Origin: JAEUMY01 sp033764435
GTDB lineage: Bacteria > Pseudomonadota > Gammaproteobacteria > Burkholderiales > Usitatibacteraceae
Direction: 5' to 3'
Assembly: GCA_033764435.1 (NCBI GenBank)
Contig: JANRIX010000022.1
Coordinates: 124,001 to 188,000 of the forward strand
Length of the DNA: 64,000 nt
The notes below the pieces were generated by a model. It was not told the origin of the DNA. It made no database searches and saw only the letters and a program-made list of their open reading frames with translations. Below, piece after piece: positions 44,338-53,858 of the stretch. Every line of letters starts with the position of its first letter. Within the stretch, counting starts at the first letter, position 1. The translations under genes and the position numbers were made by a program.

Positions 44338-46083
44338 ATGGAATTCAACACCAGTAAAGCGAGCCAGACCACCATCGATGCAATGCAATGGCAGGACATC
44401 AAGGGTCAGGCCGATGCCATCAATCGTTCGCTGGCGGTCATCCAGTTTGATCTGGATGGAAACATTCTGGATGCCAACGAGAACTTTCTGAAGACGGTCG
44501 GTTACGAGTTGTCCGAGGTGAAAGGCCGCCATCACCGGATCTTTGTCGATCCGATGGAGGCGGCGTCGACGGACTATGCGGCCTTCTGGCGGCGCCTTGC
44601 CGAGGGACAGTTCCAGACGGCGCAGTATCGCCGGATCGGCCAGTCGGGCCGCGAGATCTGGATTCAGGCCAGCTACAACCCGATTTACGACACCGCGGGG
44701 CGCCCCTACAAGGTGGTGAAGTACGCCTACGACATCACCGAAGCCAAGCTGCGTGAGGCGGATGCGCGCAGCAAGCTCGATGCCATCAACAAATCACAGG
44801 CTGTCATCGAATTCGATCTCGAAGGCCAGGTGCTGGGCGCCAATGAGAACTTTCTCGCGGTCATGGGTTACACCCTGGATGAAATCCGCGGCAAGCATCA
44901 CCGGATTTTTGTGGATCCGGCCGAGGCCAACGGGACGGCCTATGCCGACTTCTGGCGCAAGCTCCGCGCAGGACAGTTTGACAGCGGGAAGTATCGCCGC
45001 GTGGGCAAGGGCGGTCGTGAAGTCTGGATCCGGGCCAGCTACAACCCCATCCTGAATGCGCGGGGCGAGCCGGTGCGGGTGCTCAAGTTCGCCTCCGACA
45101 TCACCGAGAGCGTCAGGGCGGCTTCGGCTGCTGCTGCGGTGAAGCTGACCCGCGATGTTGTCCAGCGCGTGCTGGACAATGATCTGACCGCGCGCGTTGC
45201 CCTGGGCCAGGAAACGGGTGAAGTGGCTGAACTGTGTGACGGCATCAATGACGTGCTAGACCGCATGACCGAAATCGTGCGCCATGTGAGCCAGAGCGCA
45301 GGGGAAATCGATGCCGCGTGCCACGACATCCTCGCTGACGCGGAGGAACTGGATGGTCGCACCAGCCGGCAGCTGGAACAGATGCAGGAAACCACCCGCA
45401 CCATGGAATCGCTCACCCTGACGGTGAAGGAGAACGTGGCCAATGCGAAGCAGGCCAGCGAGCTCTCCGGCGCCGCTTCCGATGTGGCCGCCAAGGGTGG
45501 CGAGGCCGTGGGCCGCGTGGTGCAGACCATGGGCTCCATTTCCGGGTCAGCCCGCAAGATTGAAGACATCATCAGTGTCATTGATGGCATCGCCTTCCAG
45601 ACCAACATCCTCGCATTGAATGCCGCAGTCGAAGCCGCCCGCGCAGGCGAGCACGGCCGTGGATTCGCCGTTGTGGCCAGCGAGGTGCGCAGTCTGTCAC
45701 AGCGCAGTGCATCGGCGGCCAAGGAGATCCGCGGCCTCATCACGGACTCCGTGAACAATGTTCAGCAGGGCTCGCGTCTGGTCAGCGAGGCCGGCAAGAC
45801 CATGCAGGATGTCGTGGCGGGTGCCCAGCGCGTGGCCGATCTCATCAGCGGCATTGCGTCCGCCTCCACGAGGCAGGCGGCAGCGATCGAAGACGTCGGC
45901 AGCGCCATCAGCGACATGGGAACCGTCTCGCAGGCCAGCGCCGAAGTGGTCCGGCGTGCGGGGGACTCGGCTGCACGCATGGACGAAGTGGCCCGCGAGC
46001 TTTCCGACAGCGTGCGCGTGTTCCGGCTGCCCGCACAGGGTCGCGAGACGCTGCATCCACCGGCAGCACGAAAGGCAGCCTGA
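44338..46083 (+). CDS. Soluble receptor with two PAS domains
   Basis: 581 residues. Two PAS domains (about 20-140 and 145-260) of the same type as those at 39251, with HHRIFVDP in both, then a short linker and the signalling domain. Unlike its neighbours, the segment before the hairpin differs (TMESLTLTVKENVANAKQAS), and there is no C-terminal tryptophan pentapeptide. No membrane segment. Confidence 0.9.
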   Translation: MEFNTSKASQTTIDAMQWQDIKGQADAINRSLAVIQFDLDGNILDANENFLKTVGYELSEVKGRHHRIFVDPMEAASTDYAAFWRRLAEGQFQTAQYRRIGQSGREIWIQASYNPIYDTAGRPYKVVKYAYDITEAKLREADARSKLDAINKSQAVIEFDLEGQVLGANENFLAVMGYTLDEIRGKHHRIFVDPAEANGTAYADFWRKLRAGQFDSGKYRRVGKGGREVWIRASYNPILNARGEPVRVLKFASDITESVRAASAAAAVKLTRDVVQRVLDNDLTARVALGQETGEVAELCDGINDVLDRMTEIVRHVSQSAGEIDAACHDILADAEELDGRTSRQLEQMQETTRTMESLTLTVKENVANAKQASELSGAASDVAAKGGEAVGRVVQTMGSISGSARKIEDIISVIDGIAFQTNILALNAAVEAARAGEHGRGFAVVASEVRSLSQRSASAAKEIRGLITDSVNNVQQGSRLVSEAGKTMQDVVAGAQRVADLISGIASASTRQAAAIEDVGSAISDMGTVSQASAEVVRRAGDSAARMDEVARELSDSVRVFRLPAQGRETLHPPAARKAA

Positions 46084-46121
46084 GCGACAGGCTGCATTCA
46101 CTCGAAGCGAGAGACAACATC

Positions 46122-48443
46122 ATGCGCATCAACCTTCCCGTCAGCCAGCAGGAACTCAAGCTGAGGCCGGATCACATCATTGTGTCCCGCACGGATCTGA
46201 AGGGCCTCATCACGTATGCCAATCGTGATTTCGTGGACATCAGCGGATTCACCGAAGCGGAACTGATGAAGGCGCCGCACAACCTGGTGCGGCATCCGGA
46301 CATGCCGGCGGTCGCTTTCAAGGATCTGTGGGAAACGCTCAAAGCCGGCCGGCCCTGGAGTGGGCTGGTCAAGAATCGGCGCAAGAATGGCGACCATTAC
46401 TGGGTCGAGGCACATGCCACACCCATCTGGGAACACGGCAAGCTCACCTGCTATCAGTCGGTGCGTCGCATGGCGAGCCGTGCCGACATCGATGCGGCCG
46501 AGGCGCTGTACCGGGCCGTGCGCGAGGGCAAGGCCAAAGGGGTTGAGGTGCGTCAGGGGGCCGTGGTGTCGTCACGCCCATGGGCTCGGGCGGCGCGCGC
46601 ATGGCGCGATCTGGGCCTCACGATAAAAGCTGCGTTGATTCTCGGGCCGCTGCCCGTCCTGCTGGCCGTGCTGGGCATGCTGCACTTTTCCGGCATCTCG
46701 CTGGATGCCCGTTTCAATGGTGGGCTGCTCGCCGTGGCCGCCCTGGCGCAGCTCGCCGCCACCTGGGCCTGGATCCAATCACTCAAGGCGCCGATGGCCA
46801 GCATGGTCACCGCGTTCCGCAATCTTGCGGAAGGCCGCTATGACACGAGGCTGGACATTCGACGCAATGATGAGATGGGCACGCTGCTGCAGAACCTGCA
46901 TGCCATGCAGGTGCGCATGGGCTTTGAGCGCGACGAGGCCGCCCGCGTGGCGGAAAGCAATCGCGCCATCCGCACGGCACTGGACGGTGCCTCGGCCAGC
47001 CTGATGATGCTCGATGGCCTGCATCAGGTCCAATACCTCAACCATGCGCTGGAGCGAATATTCGCAGAGCATGCTGCGACCATCGCGCAGGATGTTCCGG
47101 GCTTTGATCCACGTGCACTGCTGGGCGACGTGCTGACGTTGCTCGACCCTGATCCTTCGCTTCGCGACAAGGTTCTGGGCCCGCTCACAGCACCGTTCCT
47201 GGGCCACATTCTGCTGGGTGGGCGGGAGTTCGATCTGGTGGTCACGCCGATCTCGGACGATCGCGGCCAGCGCATCGGCACCACGATCGAATGGAAGGAT
47301 CGCACTGCCGAGATGGCCATCGAGCGAGCCATACGCGGCGTGGTCGATGGCGCGGTGCAGGGGGACTTTTCCGGGCGCATGGATCTGGAATCGCTATCTG
47401 GCTTCCACCGCGATCTGGCACAGGGAGTGAACCAGCTGATGTCAGTCAGCCAGGCTGGGCTGGATGCACTGGCCGGCATGCTGTCGGCACTGGCGCAAGG
47501 CAACCTGGGCGAGCGCATCGCCACGGAGTTCGCCGGCACCTTTGGCCAGTTGCGCAATGACGCCAACACCACCGCTCAACAACTGAGCCGCATCATCGGA
47601 CAAATCCGCGAGGCCAGCGAATCCATCCACACAGCCGCCAGTGAAATCGCAGCGGGCAATGCGGATCTTTCCCGCCGCACCGAGCAGCAGGCGACCTCGC
47701 TGCAGGAAACGGCTGCGTCCATGGAGGAGCTGACTGGTACGGTCAAGCAGAACGCCGAGAACGCCCGCCAGGCCAATGCACTCGCCGTGTCAGCGAGCGA
47801 CGTGGCGCGCGACGGGGGCGCCGCGATGCACGAGGTGGTGCGAACGATGGGCTCGATCTCGGAATCGGCGAGGAAGATCGAAGACATCATCGGCGTGATC
47901 GATGGCATCGCCTTCCAGACCAACATCCTGGCGCTGAATGCGGCGGTGGAAGCGGCCCGCGCAGGTGAACAGGGCCGGGGCTTTGCCGTGGTGGCCTCTG
48001 AGGTGCGCAATCTGGCCCAGCGCAGCGCGTCTGCGGCAAAAGAAATCAAGGGACTCATCGGTGAGTCGGTCGCCCAGGTGCAGGACGGTTCCCGCAGAGT
48101 CAATGCCGCTGGCAAGACGATGGAAGAAGTGGTCACCAGTGTGCAGCGGGTGGCCGACATCATCAGCGAAATCACGGCCGCATCTGTGGAGCAGTCCTCC
48201 GGTATCGAGCAGGTCAACCAGGCCATCGCCCAGATGGATCAGGTGACGCAGCAGAACGCCGCTCTCGTGGAGGAGGCGGCCGCGGCAGCCGAGTCCATGG
48301 AGGACCAGGCCCGGAGCCTGACACAGGCGGTAGCGGTGTTTCACCTCGAGCCACAGAAAGAACGCAGCGCGGTTCGCGGGCCCGGCCCTGGAGCGCGGCT
48401 GCGCATGGTTGTTCCGGAACGAAACCTCGCTGTTGGGGGCTGA
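46122..48443 (+). CDS. Aer-type PAS receptor with second PAS domain
   Basis: 773 residues. N-terminal Aer-like PAS domain (YANRDFVDISGFTEAELMKA, HNLVRHPDMPAVAFKDLW, GLVKNRRKNGDHYWV), which in Aer binds FAD. Two membrane segments near 165-210 form a hairpin with no periplasmic domain. HAMP, a second PAS domain (about 280-400) and the signalling domain follow. It probably steers cells by redox state or oxygen. The C terminus ends NLAVGG, with no tether. Confidence 0.91.
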   Translation: MRINLPVSQQELKLRPDHIIVSRTDLKGLITYANRDFVDISGFTEAELMKAPHNLVRHPDMPAVAFKDLWETLKAGRPWSGLVKNRRKNGDHYWVEAHATPIWEHGKLTCYQSVRRMASRADIDAAEALYRAVREGKAKGVEVRQGAVVSSRPWARAARAWRDLGLTIKAALILGPLPVLLAVLGMLHFSGISLDARFNGGLLAVAALAQLAATWAWIQSLKAPMASMVTAFRNLAEGRYDTRLDIRRNDEMGTLLQNLHAMQVRMGFERDEAARVAESNRAIRTALDGASASLMMLDGLHQVQYLNHALERIFAEHAATIAQDVPGFDPRALLGDVLTLLDPDPSLRDKVLGPLTAPFLGHILLGGREFDLVVTPISDDRGQRIGTTIEWKDRTAEMAIERAIRGVVDGAVQGDFSGRMDLESLSGFHRDLAQGVNQLMSVSQAGLDALAGMLSALAQGNLGERIATEFAGTFGQLRNDANTTAQQLSRIIGQIREASESIHTAASEIAAGNADLSRRTEQQATSLQETAASMEELTGTVKQNAENARQANALAVSASDVARDGGAAMHEVVRTMGSISESARKIEDIIGVIDGIAFQTNILALNAAVEAARAGEQGRGFAVVASEVRNLAQRSASAAKEIKGLIGESVAQVQDGSRRVNAAGKTMEEVVTSVQRVADIISEITAASVEQSSGIEQVNQAIAQMDQVTQQNAALVEEAAAAAESMEDQARSLTQAVAVFHLEPQKERSAVRGPGPGARLRMVVPERNLAVGG
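47054..47065. repeat. Iterated palindrome GCGAATATTCGC, copy 11 (inside receptor)
   Basis: Exact copy in the second PAS domain, read in the third frame (Arg-Ile-Phe-Ala). Confidence 0.9.
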
Positions 48444-48506
48444 TGCATGCTGTTCAAACGAAGACGCCCGTCAGGCACAGAAGAACCACGTGGCCCTGAT
48501 GCGGGC

Positions 48507-48533
48507 ATGAATTTTTCCAGTAAGCGGCCGATA
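48507..48533 (+). promoter_or_regulatory. FliA-type promoter for the receptor at 48572
   Basis: TGAATTTT, 11 bases, GCCGATAT: six of eight and seven of eight matches with exact spacing. The ATG follows 38 bases after the -10. Confidence 0.7.
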
Positions 48534-48571
48534 TCCGCTCTGTACCGAACCCACGCAAATGGAGAGTAATC

Positions 48572-50692
48572 ATGTTGACCATACTCGGTAGCGCAGATTT
48601 CAAAGAGTGTCTCGAGCAACTGAACCAGGTGGTTGAACCCGCGCGCAAAGTGCAGGGGGCGTCTGGCGGCAGCGCGCAGCTCAGGGCGGCCGTTGAAGGC
48701 GCGCGACGCCAGGTTGATGCCTTGCGCGCGGATGGCGAGCGCATGGCTGCCGAGATTCACCAGCTCAAGGATGAATTGCTGCGCGCGAAGCGCATCGAGA
48801 CGGCGCTCGACGTGATTGCCACCAATGTCATGGTGGCCGACGAGAACCTGAATGTGGTGGGCATGAACCGATCGGTCCAGGAAATGCTCAAGGCGGCCGA
48901 GGCGGACATTCGCAAGGACCTGCCCAATTTCAAGGCGGACCAGGTGATGGGCCGCAACATCGACATTTTCCACAAGAACCCCGCCCACCAGCGCAACATG
49001 CTGGCGCAACTCAACGGGCAGCACGCTGCCGAGCTGCGCATCGGGCAGCGCGAGTTCTCCCTGCTGGTGAACCCGATCCTCGCCGAGGATGGCACCAAGC
49101 TGGGCATGGTGGTGGAGTGGAAGGATGCGACCGAAGCGCGTGCCATGGAGCGGGAGCGTCAGCAACTGGCAGCCGAGAACCTGCGCATCCGCAATGCGCT
49201 GGACAAGTGCACGACCAACGTGATGATCGCCGACTCCAACGGCGAGATCGTTTACATGAATGAGTCGGTTCAGTCCATGCTGGCCGCCGCTGAAAGCGAC
49301 CTGCGCAAGCAACTCCCGAACTTTGACAGCCGCCGTTTGCTGGGCGAGAACTTTGATGTGTTCCACCGCAACCCGGCGCACCAGCGCAACTTGCTGGGCA
49401 ATTTGCGCGGCACGCACAAGACCCAGATCAAGGTGGGTGCCCGGAGTTTCTCTCTGACCGCCAATCCGGTCCATTCAGAGGATGGCGCGCGCCTGGGAAC
49501 GGTGGTCGAGTGGAAAGACCGTACGGACGAAGTGCGTGTGGAGGAGGAGATCGCGACCATCGTGGCCGCTGCCAGCCGGGGTGACCTTGACAAGCGTGTG
49601 GCGCTGGATGGCAAGGAGGGCTTCTTCCTCAATCTGGCCACGGGTCTGAACGAACTGCTTGAAACCAGTTCGGCAGGTCTGAGGGACATCGGCCGTGTGT
49701 TGGCCGACATCTCGGTCGGGAATCTGACCTCATCCATCACCACCGATTATCAGGGCACCTTTGGCACCCTGAAGACGGATGCCAACACGACGGTGGAGAA
49801 GCTCTCGCAAATCGTCAACCAGATCCGCACGTCCTGCGAATCCATCAGCAACGCCGCAGCCGAGATCGCCACGGGCAACAGCGACCTTTCTTCCCGCACC
49901 CAGGAACAGGCGGCCTCCCTTCAGGAGACGGCCTCTTCCATGGAAGAACTCACCGGTACCGTGAAGCAGAACGCCGAAAACGCAAAACAGGCCAACCAGC
50001 TTGCGGTGAGCGCTTCGGAAGTGGCACGCAAGGGCGGTGATGTGGTCAACCAGGTGGTCGTGACCATGGGCGATATCTCCACCTCTGCCAAGAAGATCGA
50101 AGACATCATCAGTGTGATTGATGGCATCGCTTTCCAGACCAACATTCTGGCGCTGAATGCCGCAGTTGAAGCAGCGCGCGCAGGGGAGCAAGGCCGCGGC
50201 TTTGCGGTGGTCGCCTCGGAAGTGCGCAACCTGGCCCAACGCAGTGCGGCGGCGGCCAAGGAGATCAAGTCGCTCATCGGCGATTCGGTTGACAAGGTGC
50301 AGGCCGGCTCGGAGCTGGTGAACTCGGCCGGCGACACCATGGAAGAAGTGGTGCGCAGCGTGAAGCGGGTGGCGGACATCATCAGCGAGATCACGGCGGC
50401 GTCGATGGAGCAGTCCACCGGCATCGAGCAGGTGAATCAGGCAATCACCCAGATGGATCAGGTTACGCAGCAAAACGCGGCGCTGGTGGAGCAGGCTGCT
50501 GCAGCTGCCGAATCCATGGAAGAGCAGGCCCATGGGTTGACCAGCGCCGTGTCCGTGTTCCGGGTCGGTTCAGAGGGAGAGCCGCGTGGCGTCGCCCGCC
50601 TCGCTGCTGTCCCGAGATCGCCCCGTCCGCGACCGGAGGCCACAGGCAAGCGCGTGCGCGAGGCGACCAATGGCGACTGGAAGGAAATCTAA
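48572..50692 (+). CDS. Soluble receptor with tandem PAS domains
   Basis: 706 residues, no membrane segment. An N-terminal coiled stretch (about 20-75) leads to two closely related PAS domains (about 80-195 and 200-320), both with the F(H)(K/R)NPAHQRN motif. Then HAMP-like helices and the signalling domain. Ends in NGDWKEI. It has its own FliA-type promoter, and a strong terminator follows the stop. Confidence 0.92.
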   Translation: MLTILGSADFKECLEQLNQVVEPARKVQGASGGSAQLRAAVEGARRQVDALRADGERMAAEIHQLKDELLRAKRIETALDVIATNVMVADENLNVVGMNRSVQEMLKAAEADIRKDLPNFKADQVMGRNIDIFHKNPAHQRNMLAQLNGQHAAELRIGQREFSLLVNPILAEDGTKLGMVVEWKDATEARAMERERQQLAAENLRIRNALDKCTTNVMIADSNGEIVYMNESVQSMLAAAESDLRKQLPNFDSRRLLGENFDVFHRNPAHQRNLLGNLRGTHKTQIKVGARSFSLTANPVHSEDGARLGTVVEWKDRTDEVRVEEEIATIVAAASRGDLDKRVALDGKEGFFLNLATGLNELLETSSAGLRDIGRVLADISVGNLTSSITTDYQGTFGTLKTDANTTVEKLSQIVNQIRTSCESISNAAAEIATGNSDLSSRTQEQAASLQETASSMEELTGTVKQNAENAKQANQLAVSASEVARKGGDVVNQVVVTMGDISTSAKKIEDIISVIDGIAFQTNILALNAAVEAARAGEQGRGFAVVASEVRNLAQRSAAAAKEIKSLIGDSVDKVQAGSELVNSAGDTMEEVVRSVKRVADIISEITAASMEQSTGIEQVNQAITQMDQVTQQNAALVEQAAAAAESMEEQAHGLTSAVSVFRVGSEGEPRGVARLAAVPRSPRPRPEATGKRVREATNGDWKEI

Positions 50693-50697
50693 TCATG

Positions 50698-50730
50698 CAG
50701 GCTGCCGGCATTGAGCCGGCAGCCTGTTTT
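50698..50730 (+). terminator. Intrinsic terminator inside the receptor run
   Basis: Twelve-base arms CAGGCTGCCGGC and GCCGGCAGCCTG with a five-base loop, then TTTT. It starts 6 bases after the stop at 50692, so the next receptor depends on readthrough or a promoter I cannot see. Confidence 0.88.
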
Positions 50731-50758
50731 GCCAATCTCTACAACAGGAATGACAGAC

Positions 50759-53484
50759 ATGGAAGCCAGCCAGGCAGGCGCGCCGTTTCAGCAAAACAAT
50801 GCCCCGGATCGGGACATCCTCAAGCCGGGAAAGATGAATCCCATTCTTTACAAGGCGGTGGAGCCGGCGGCCCGCCTGATGGACAGGCTCAAGTTCAAGA
50901 CCAAGCTGTCGGTCATGGCCGGCATTTTTCTGCTGGCGCTCGCCGGCATGATTGTCATCCTGATTCCGGAACTTGATCAGCAGATCACCTTTGCCAACAA
51001 GGAGCGCGAGGGTATTGCGCCCCTGCACACCTCGCGCGATCTGCTGTCCGCCTTGCAGCTCCATCGCGGACTGCAGGCCCAGAAGCTGAGGGGCAACAAT
51101 GCCGTGGATGCCAGGCTGTCGGAAGCCCGGGCCCAGGTGGACGCGAGGCTGGTGGAACTCAGGGCACAGAGCAAGGCGCAAAGCGAAGATCTGGCCAAGG
51201 TGGAGGCCCTGCTTGAGGAGGACTGGGCCAAGCTCAAGGCAAGCACGGAAACGGATGCGCGCAAATCCTTCGTACAACATGAGCAGTTGATTGCTCGCCT
51301 CCTGCTCTTCAATGAGGAGATGGCCAACGCCACGAATCTGATGCTGGACCCTGAGCTTGACAGCTTTGCGGTCATGGACCTCACGGTGATGAAGATCCCG
51401 GCCACCATGGAAGCGCTGGCTGCGTTGCGCGGCCGGGGCGCTTTGGGTTTGCGTGATGGCAGCCTGACCCCCGAAGACCGGGTGCAGCTGAAGGCCATGC
51501 ACATCACCTATGACAAGCTCGAAGAGCGGATGCACTCGACGATCCAGTCACTGTTCAAGAACCGGCCGGACATCAAGCAGCGGCTCGCGGCGCTGGAGTC
51601 GGAGACGGACAAGGCGGCAGAGGCGCTGATGGAAGCCCTGGACAACAAATTGCTTGCGTCCGAACAGGCGACGATTTCTTCAGACGAGTTTTTCGCGCTC
51701 GGCACCCGTGCAGTCGATGCCCAGGTGGCCTTGCACAAGGCCTTCGTGCCTGAGCTTGACATGCTGCTCAAGGAGCGCATTGCGCGCTACAAGGCCAAGG
51801 AATACTACACGTTGGGCGGCGTAGGGCTGGGACTGCTTGTGGTCGCGTATCTCTTCATGGGATTTGTGCGTTCATTGACAGCGTCCATGCGTGGCCTGGC
51901 TCGCGCGGCTCGTGAAATCGCCCATGGCAAGTTCCCTGATCCGATCATCCTGCAGACCAAGGATGAGCTGCAGGAAATCGCCGACGAGATCCTGCTGATC
52001 ACACGCACCCTGCAGCGGTTCGAAAATGAGCAGCGTGATCTGGCCGCTGCGCATGAACGCGGTGAGATCGGCAAGCGCATGCCGGAGACAGCCTTTGAAG
52101 GCGCGTACCGCGACATGGCCGATGCGGTCAATCTGCTCGCGGAAGGGCATCTGCGGGTGCAGCAGAAAATGGCGGATGTGGTGAAGGCCTATTCACGCGG
52201 TGACTTCTCGGTGGACATGGATCGCCTGCCGGGCGAGCTGGCTGCGATTTCCGCCGCCATGGACGGTGTGAAGTCCAATCTTCAGGCGGTCAACCAGGAA
52301 ATCATGCGCCTGGGCGACGCGGCAGCGCGTGCGAGTTTGGCGAGCGTGGCAACGAAGAGCGCTTCGAATATGGCTTCCGCGACATGGTGAAAGGTCTGAA
52401 TGGACTCATGCATGTGGTGCAAACCAGCCTCGGTGAGCTGACGGCCGTGCTCAGCGCGCTTTCCCAGGGCGACCTGCGCACGCGCATGCATGGCGACTAT
52501 CAGGGCATGCTGGCCGACTTGCAGGGCCATGCCAACGAAACCGTGACACAGTTGGCGCAGATCGTTGCGAATATTCGCAGGGCGGCCGAGGCAATTGGAA
52601 CGGCTTCTTCAGAGATCGCTGCGGGCAATACGGATCTATCCAGCAGGACGGAAGAGCAGGCGTCTTCGCTGCAGGAAACCGCGTCTTCGATGGAAGAGTT
52701 GACAGGCACGGTGAAGCAGAACGCGGAGAACGCAAAGCAGGCCAATCAATTGGCCATGAGCGCCTCGGACGTGGCCAAGAAGGGCGGGGAGGTTGTGAGT
52801 CAGGTTGTCGGCACCATGGATGAGATCTCCGCATCGGCCAAGAAGATCGAGGACATCATCAGCGTGATCGATGGCATCGCGTTCCAGACGAACATCCTTG
52901 CGCTGAATGCGGCGGTGGAAGCCGCGCGTGCGGGCGAGCAGGGACGTGGATTCGCGGTGGTGGCATCCGAAGTGAGGAGCCTTGCGCAACGGAGCGCTGG
53001 GGCGGCCAAGGAGATCAAGGGTCTGATCGGGGATTCGGTGGGCAAAGTTCAGTCTGGCTCGAAGCTGGTGAACGAGGCTGGCCAGACGATGGACGAGGTG
53101 GTGAAGAGCGTGAAGCGGGTGGCGGACATCATCAGCGAGATCACGGCGGCGTCGATGGAACAGTCGACCGGGATCGAGCAGGTGAACCAGGCCATTGCGC
53201 AGATGGACCAGACCACCCAGCAGAACGCGGCGCTGGTCGAGGAGGCCGCTGCAGCCGCCATGTCCCTGGAAGAGCAGGCGAACGGACTGTCCCAGGCGGT
53301 CACCGCATTCAAGCTGGAATCCAATCCGATCCAGACTGCCAAGGCACCAGCGCGTCTGGCTGCCGTCAAGGACTCATCCAGGAAGCCGGGCGCCAAAGCT
53401 GGCGCAATGAGCTCGGGCGAACCTCGGCCCGGTGGTCGCCGCGTTTCCGGCAGCGATGTTTCCGGCGACTGGAAAGAGATCTGA
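50759..53484 (+). pseudogene. Membrane receptor interrupted by a single-base frameshift
   Basis: The first frame runs from an ATG at 50759 to a stop at 52390 and the second continues to 53484. Comparison with the family pattern AARG.F.ERG suggests one G is missing near 52330 (CGTGCGAG in place of CGTGGCGAG). Restoring it gives 909 codons. The joined protein has a membrane segment near 60-80, a large helical periplasmic domain (about 85-355), a second segment near 360-380, HAMP helices, the signalling domain and a GDWKEI tail. Both halves are otherwise intact. It may be a recent mutation, a sequencing error, or phase-variable expression. Confidence 0.85.
52567..52578. repeat. Iterated palindrome GCGAATATTCGC, copy 12 (inside receptor)
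   Basis: Exact copy in the second half of the frameshifted receptor, read as Ala-Asn-Ile-Arg. Confidence 0.9.
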
Positions 53485-53527
53485 GCCTGACGAACTAGAC
53501 GATCCCGCTCAGTCGAGGTACTTCACG

Positions 53528-53563
53528 AAGGCCCTGCACACATTCTGCAGGGCCTTTTATTTT
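53528..53563 (+). terminator. Intrinsic terminator after the receptor run
   Basis: Eleven-base perfect arms AAGGCCCTGCA and TGCAGGGCCTT, then TTATTTT. Starts 43 bases after the stop. Confidence 0.92.
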
Positions 53564-53591
53564 CCAAGGGGGCCTGCAGGCGGAATCCGGC

Positions 53592-53618
53592 TCAACCCGT
53601 TGAGTGCGCTGCCGATGA
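53592..53618 (+). promoter_or_regulatory. FliA-type promoter candidate for receptor-cheR-cheD-cheB
   Basis: TCAA, 15 bases, GCCGATGA. The -10 is the same as that of flgM; the -35 extension is poor. Confidence 0.4.
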
Positions 53619-53858
53619 AGTACTCATGCCCGGCCGGAGCAGGCATCGGAATGCATGGAATAGGCATGCCTTTGCGTCTGTATTTGACGGGTGCGGTGCC
53701 GGTATTGCTCAGCAGAATCCTATGCACAACTCAGTCGGGTTGTGGGAGTGTTCCGGTAACGGCATCAGTCTGCGGCCCGGGAAACGGGTTTGGAAACCAG
53801 CCAACGGCGCTGGCAGCGTGACCCGACGGCGTGTGCGTGCACCAGAAAGACGACCATC

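Larger units (their letters stand above)
53485..53858. other. Intergenic region with terminator, promoter candidate and long leader
   Basis: 374 bases. A terminator at 53528 closes the receptor run; a FliA-type promoter candidate lies at 53592-53618. The leader to the next ATG would then be about 230 bases, with several short inverted repeats. I do not recognise a known riboswitch. Short open frames here have no coding signature. Confidence 0.5.

Noticed and set aside
48447..48569. 40-codon open frame between two receptors
   Set aside because: It contains the FliA-type promoter of the next gene, has no ribosome site and no recognisable sequence.
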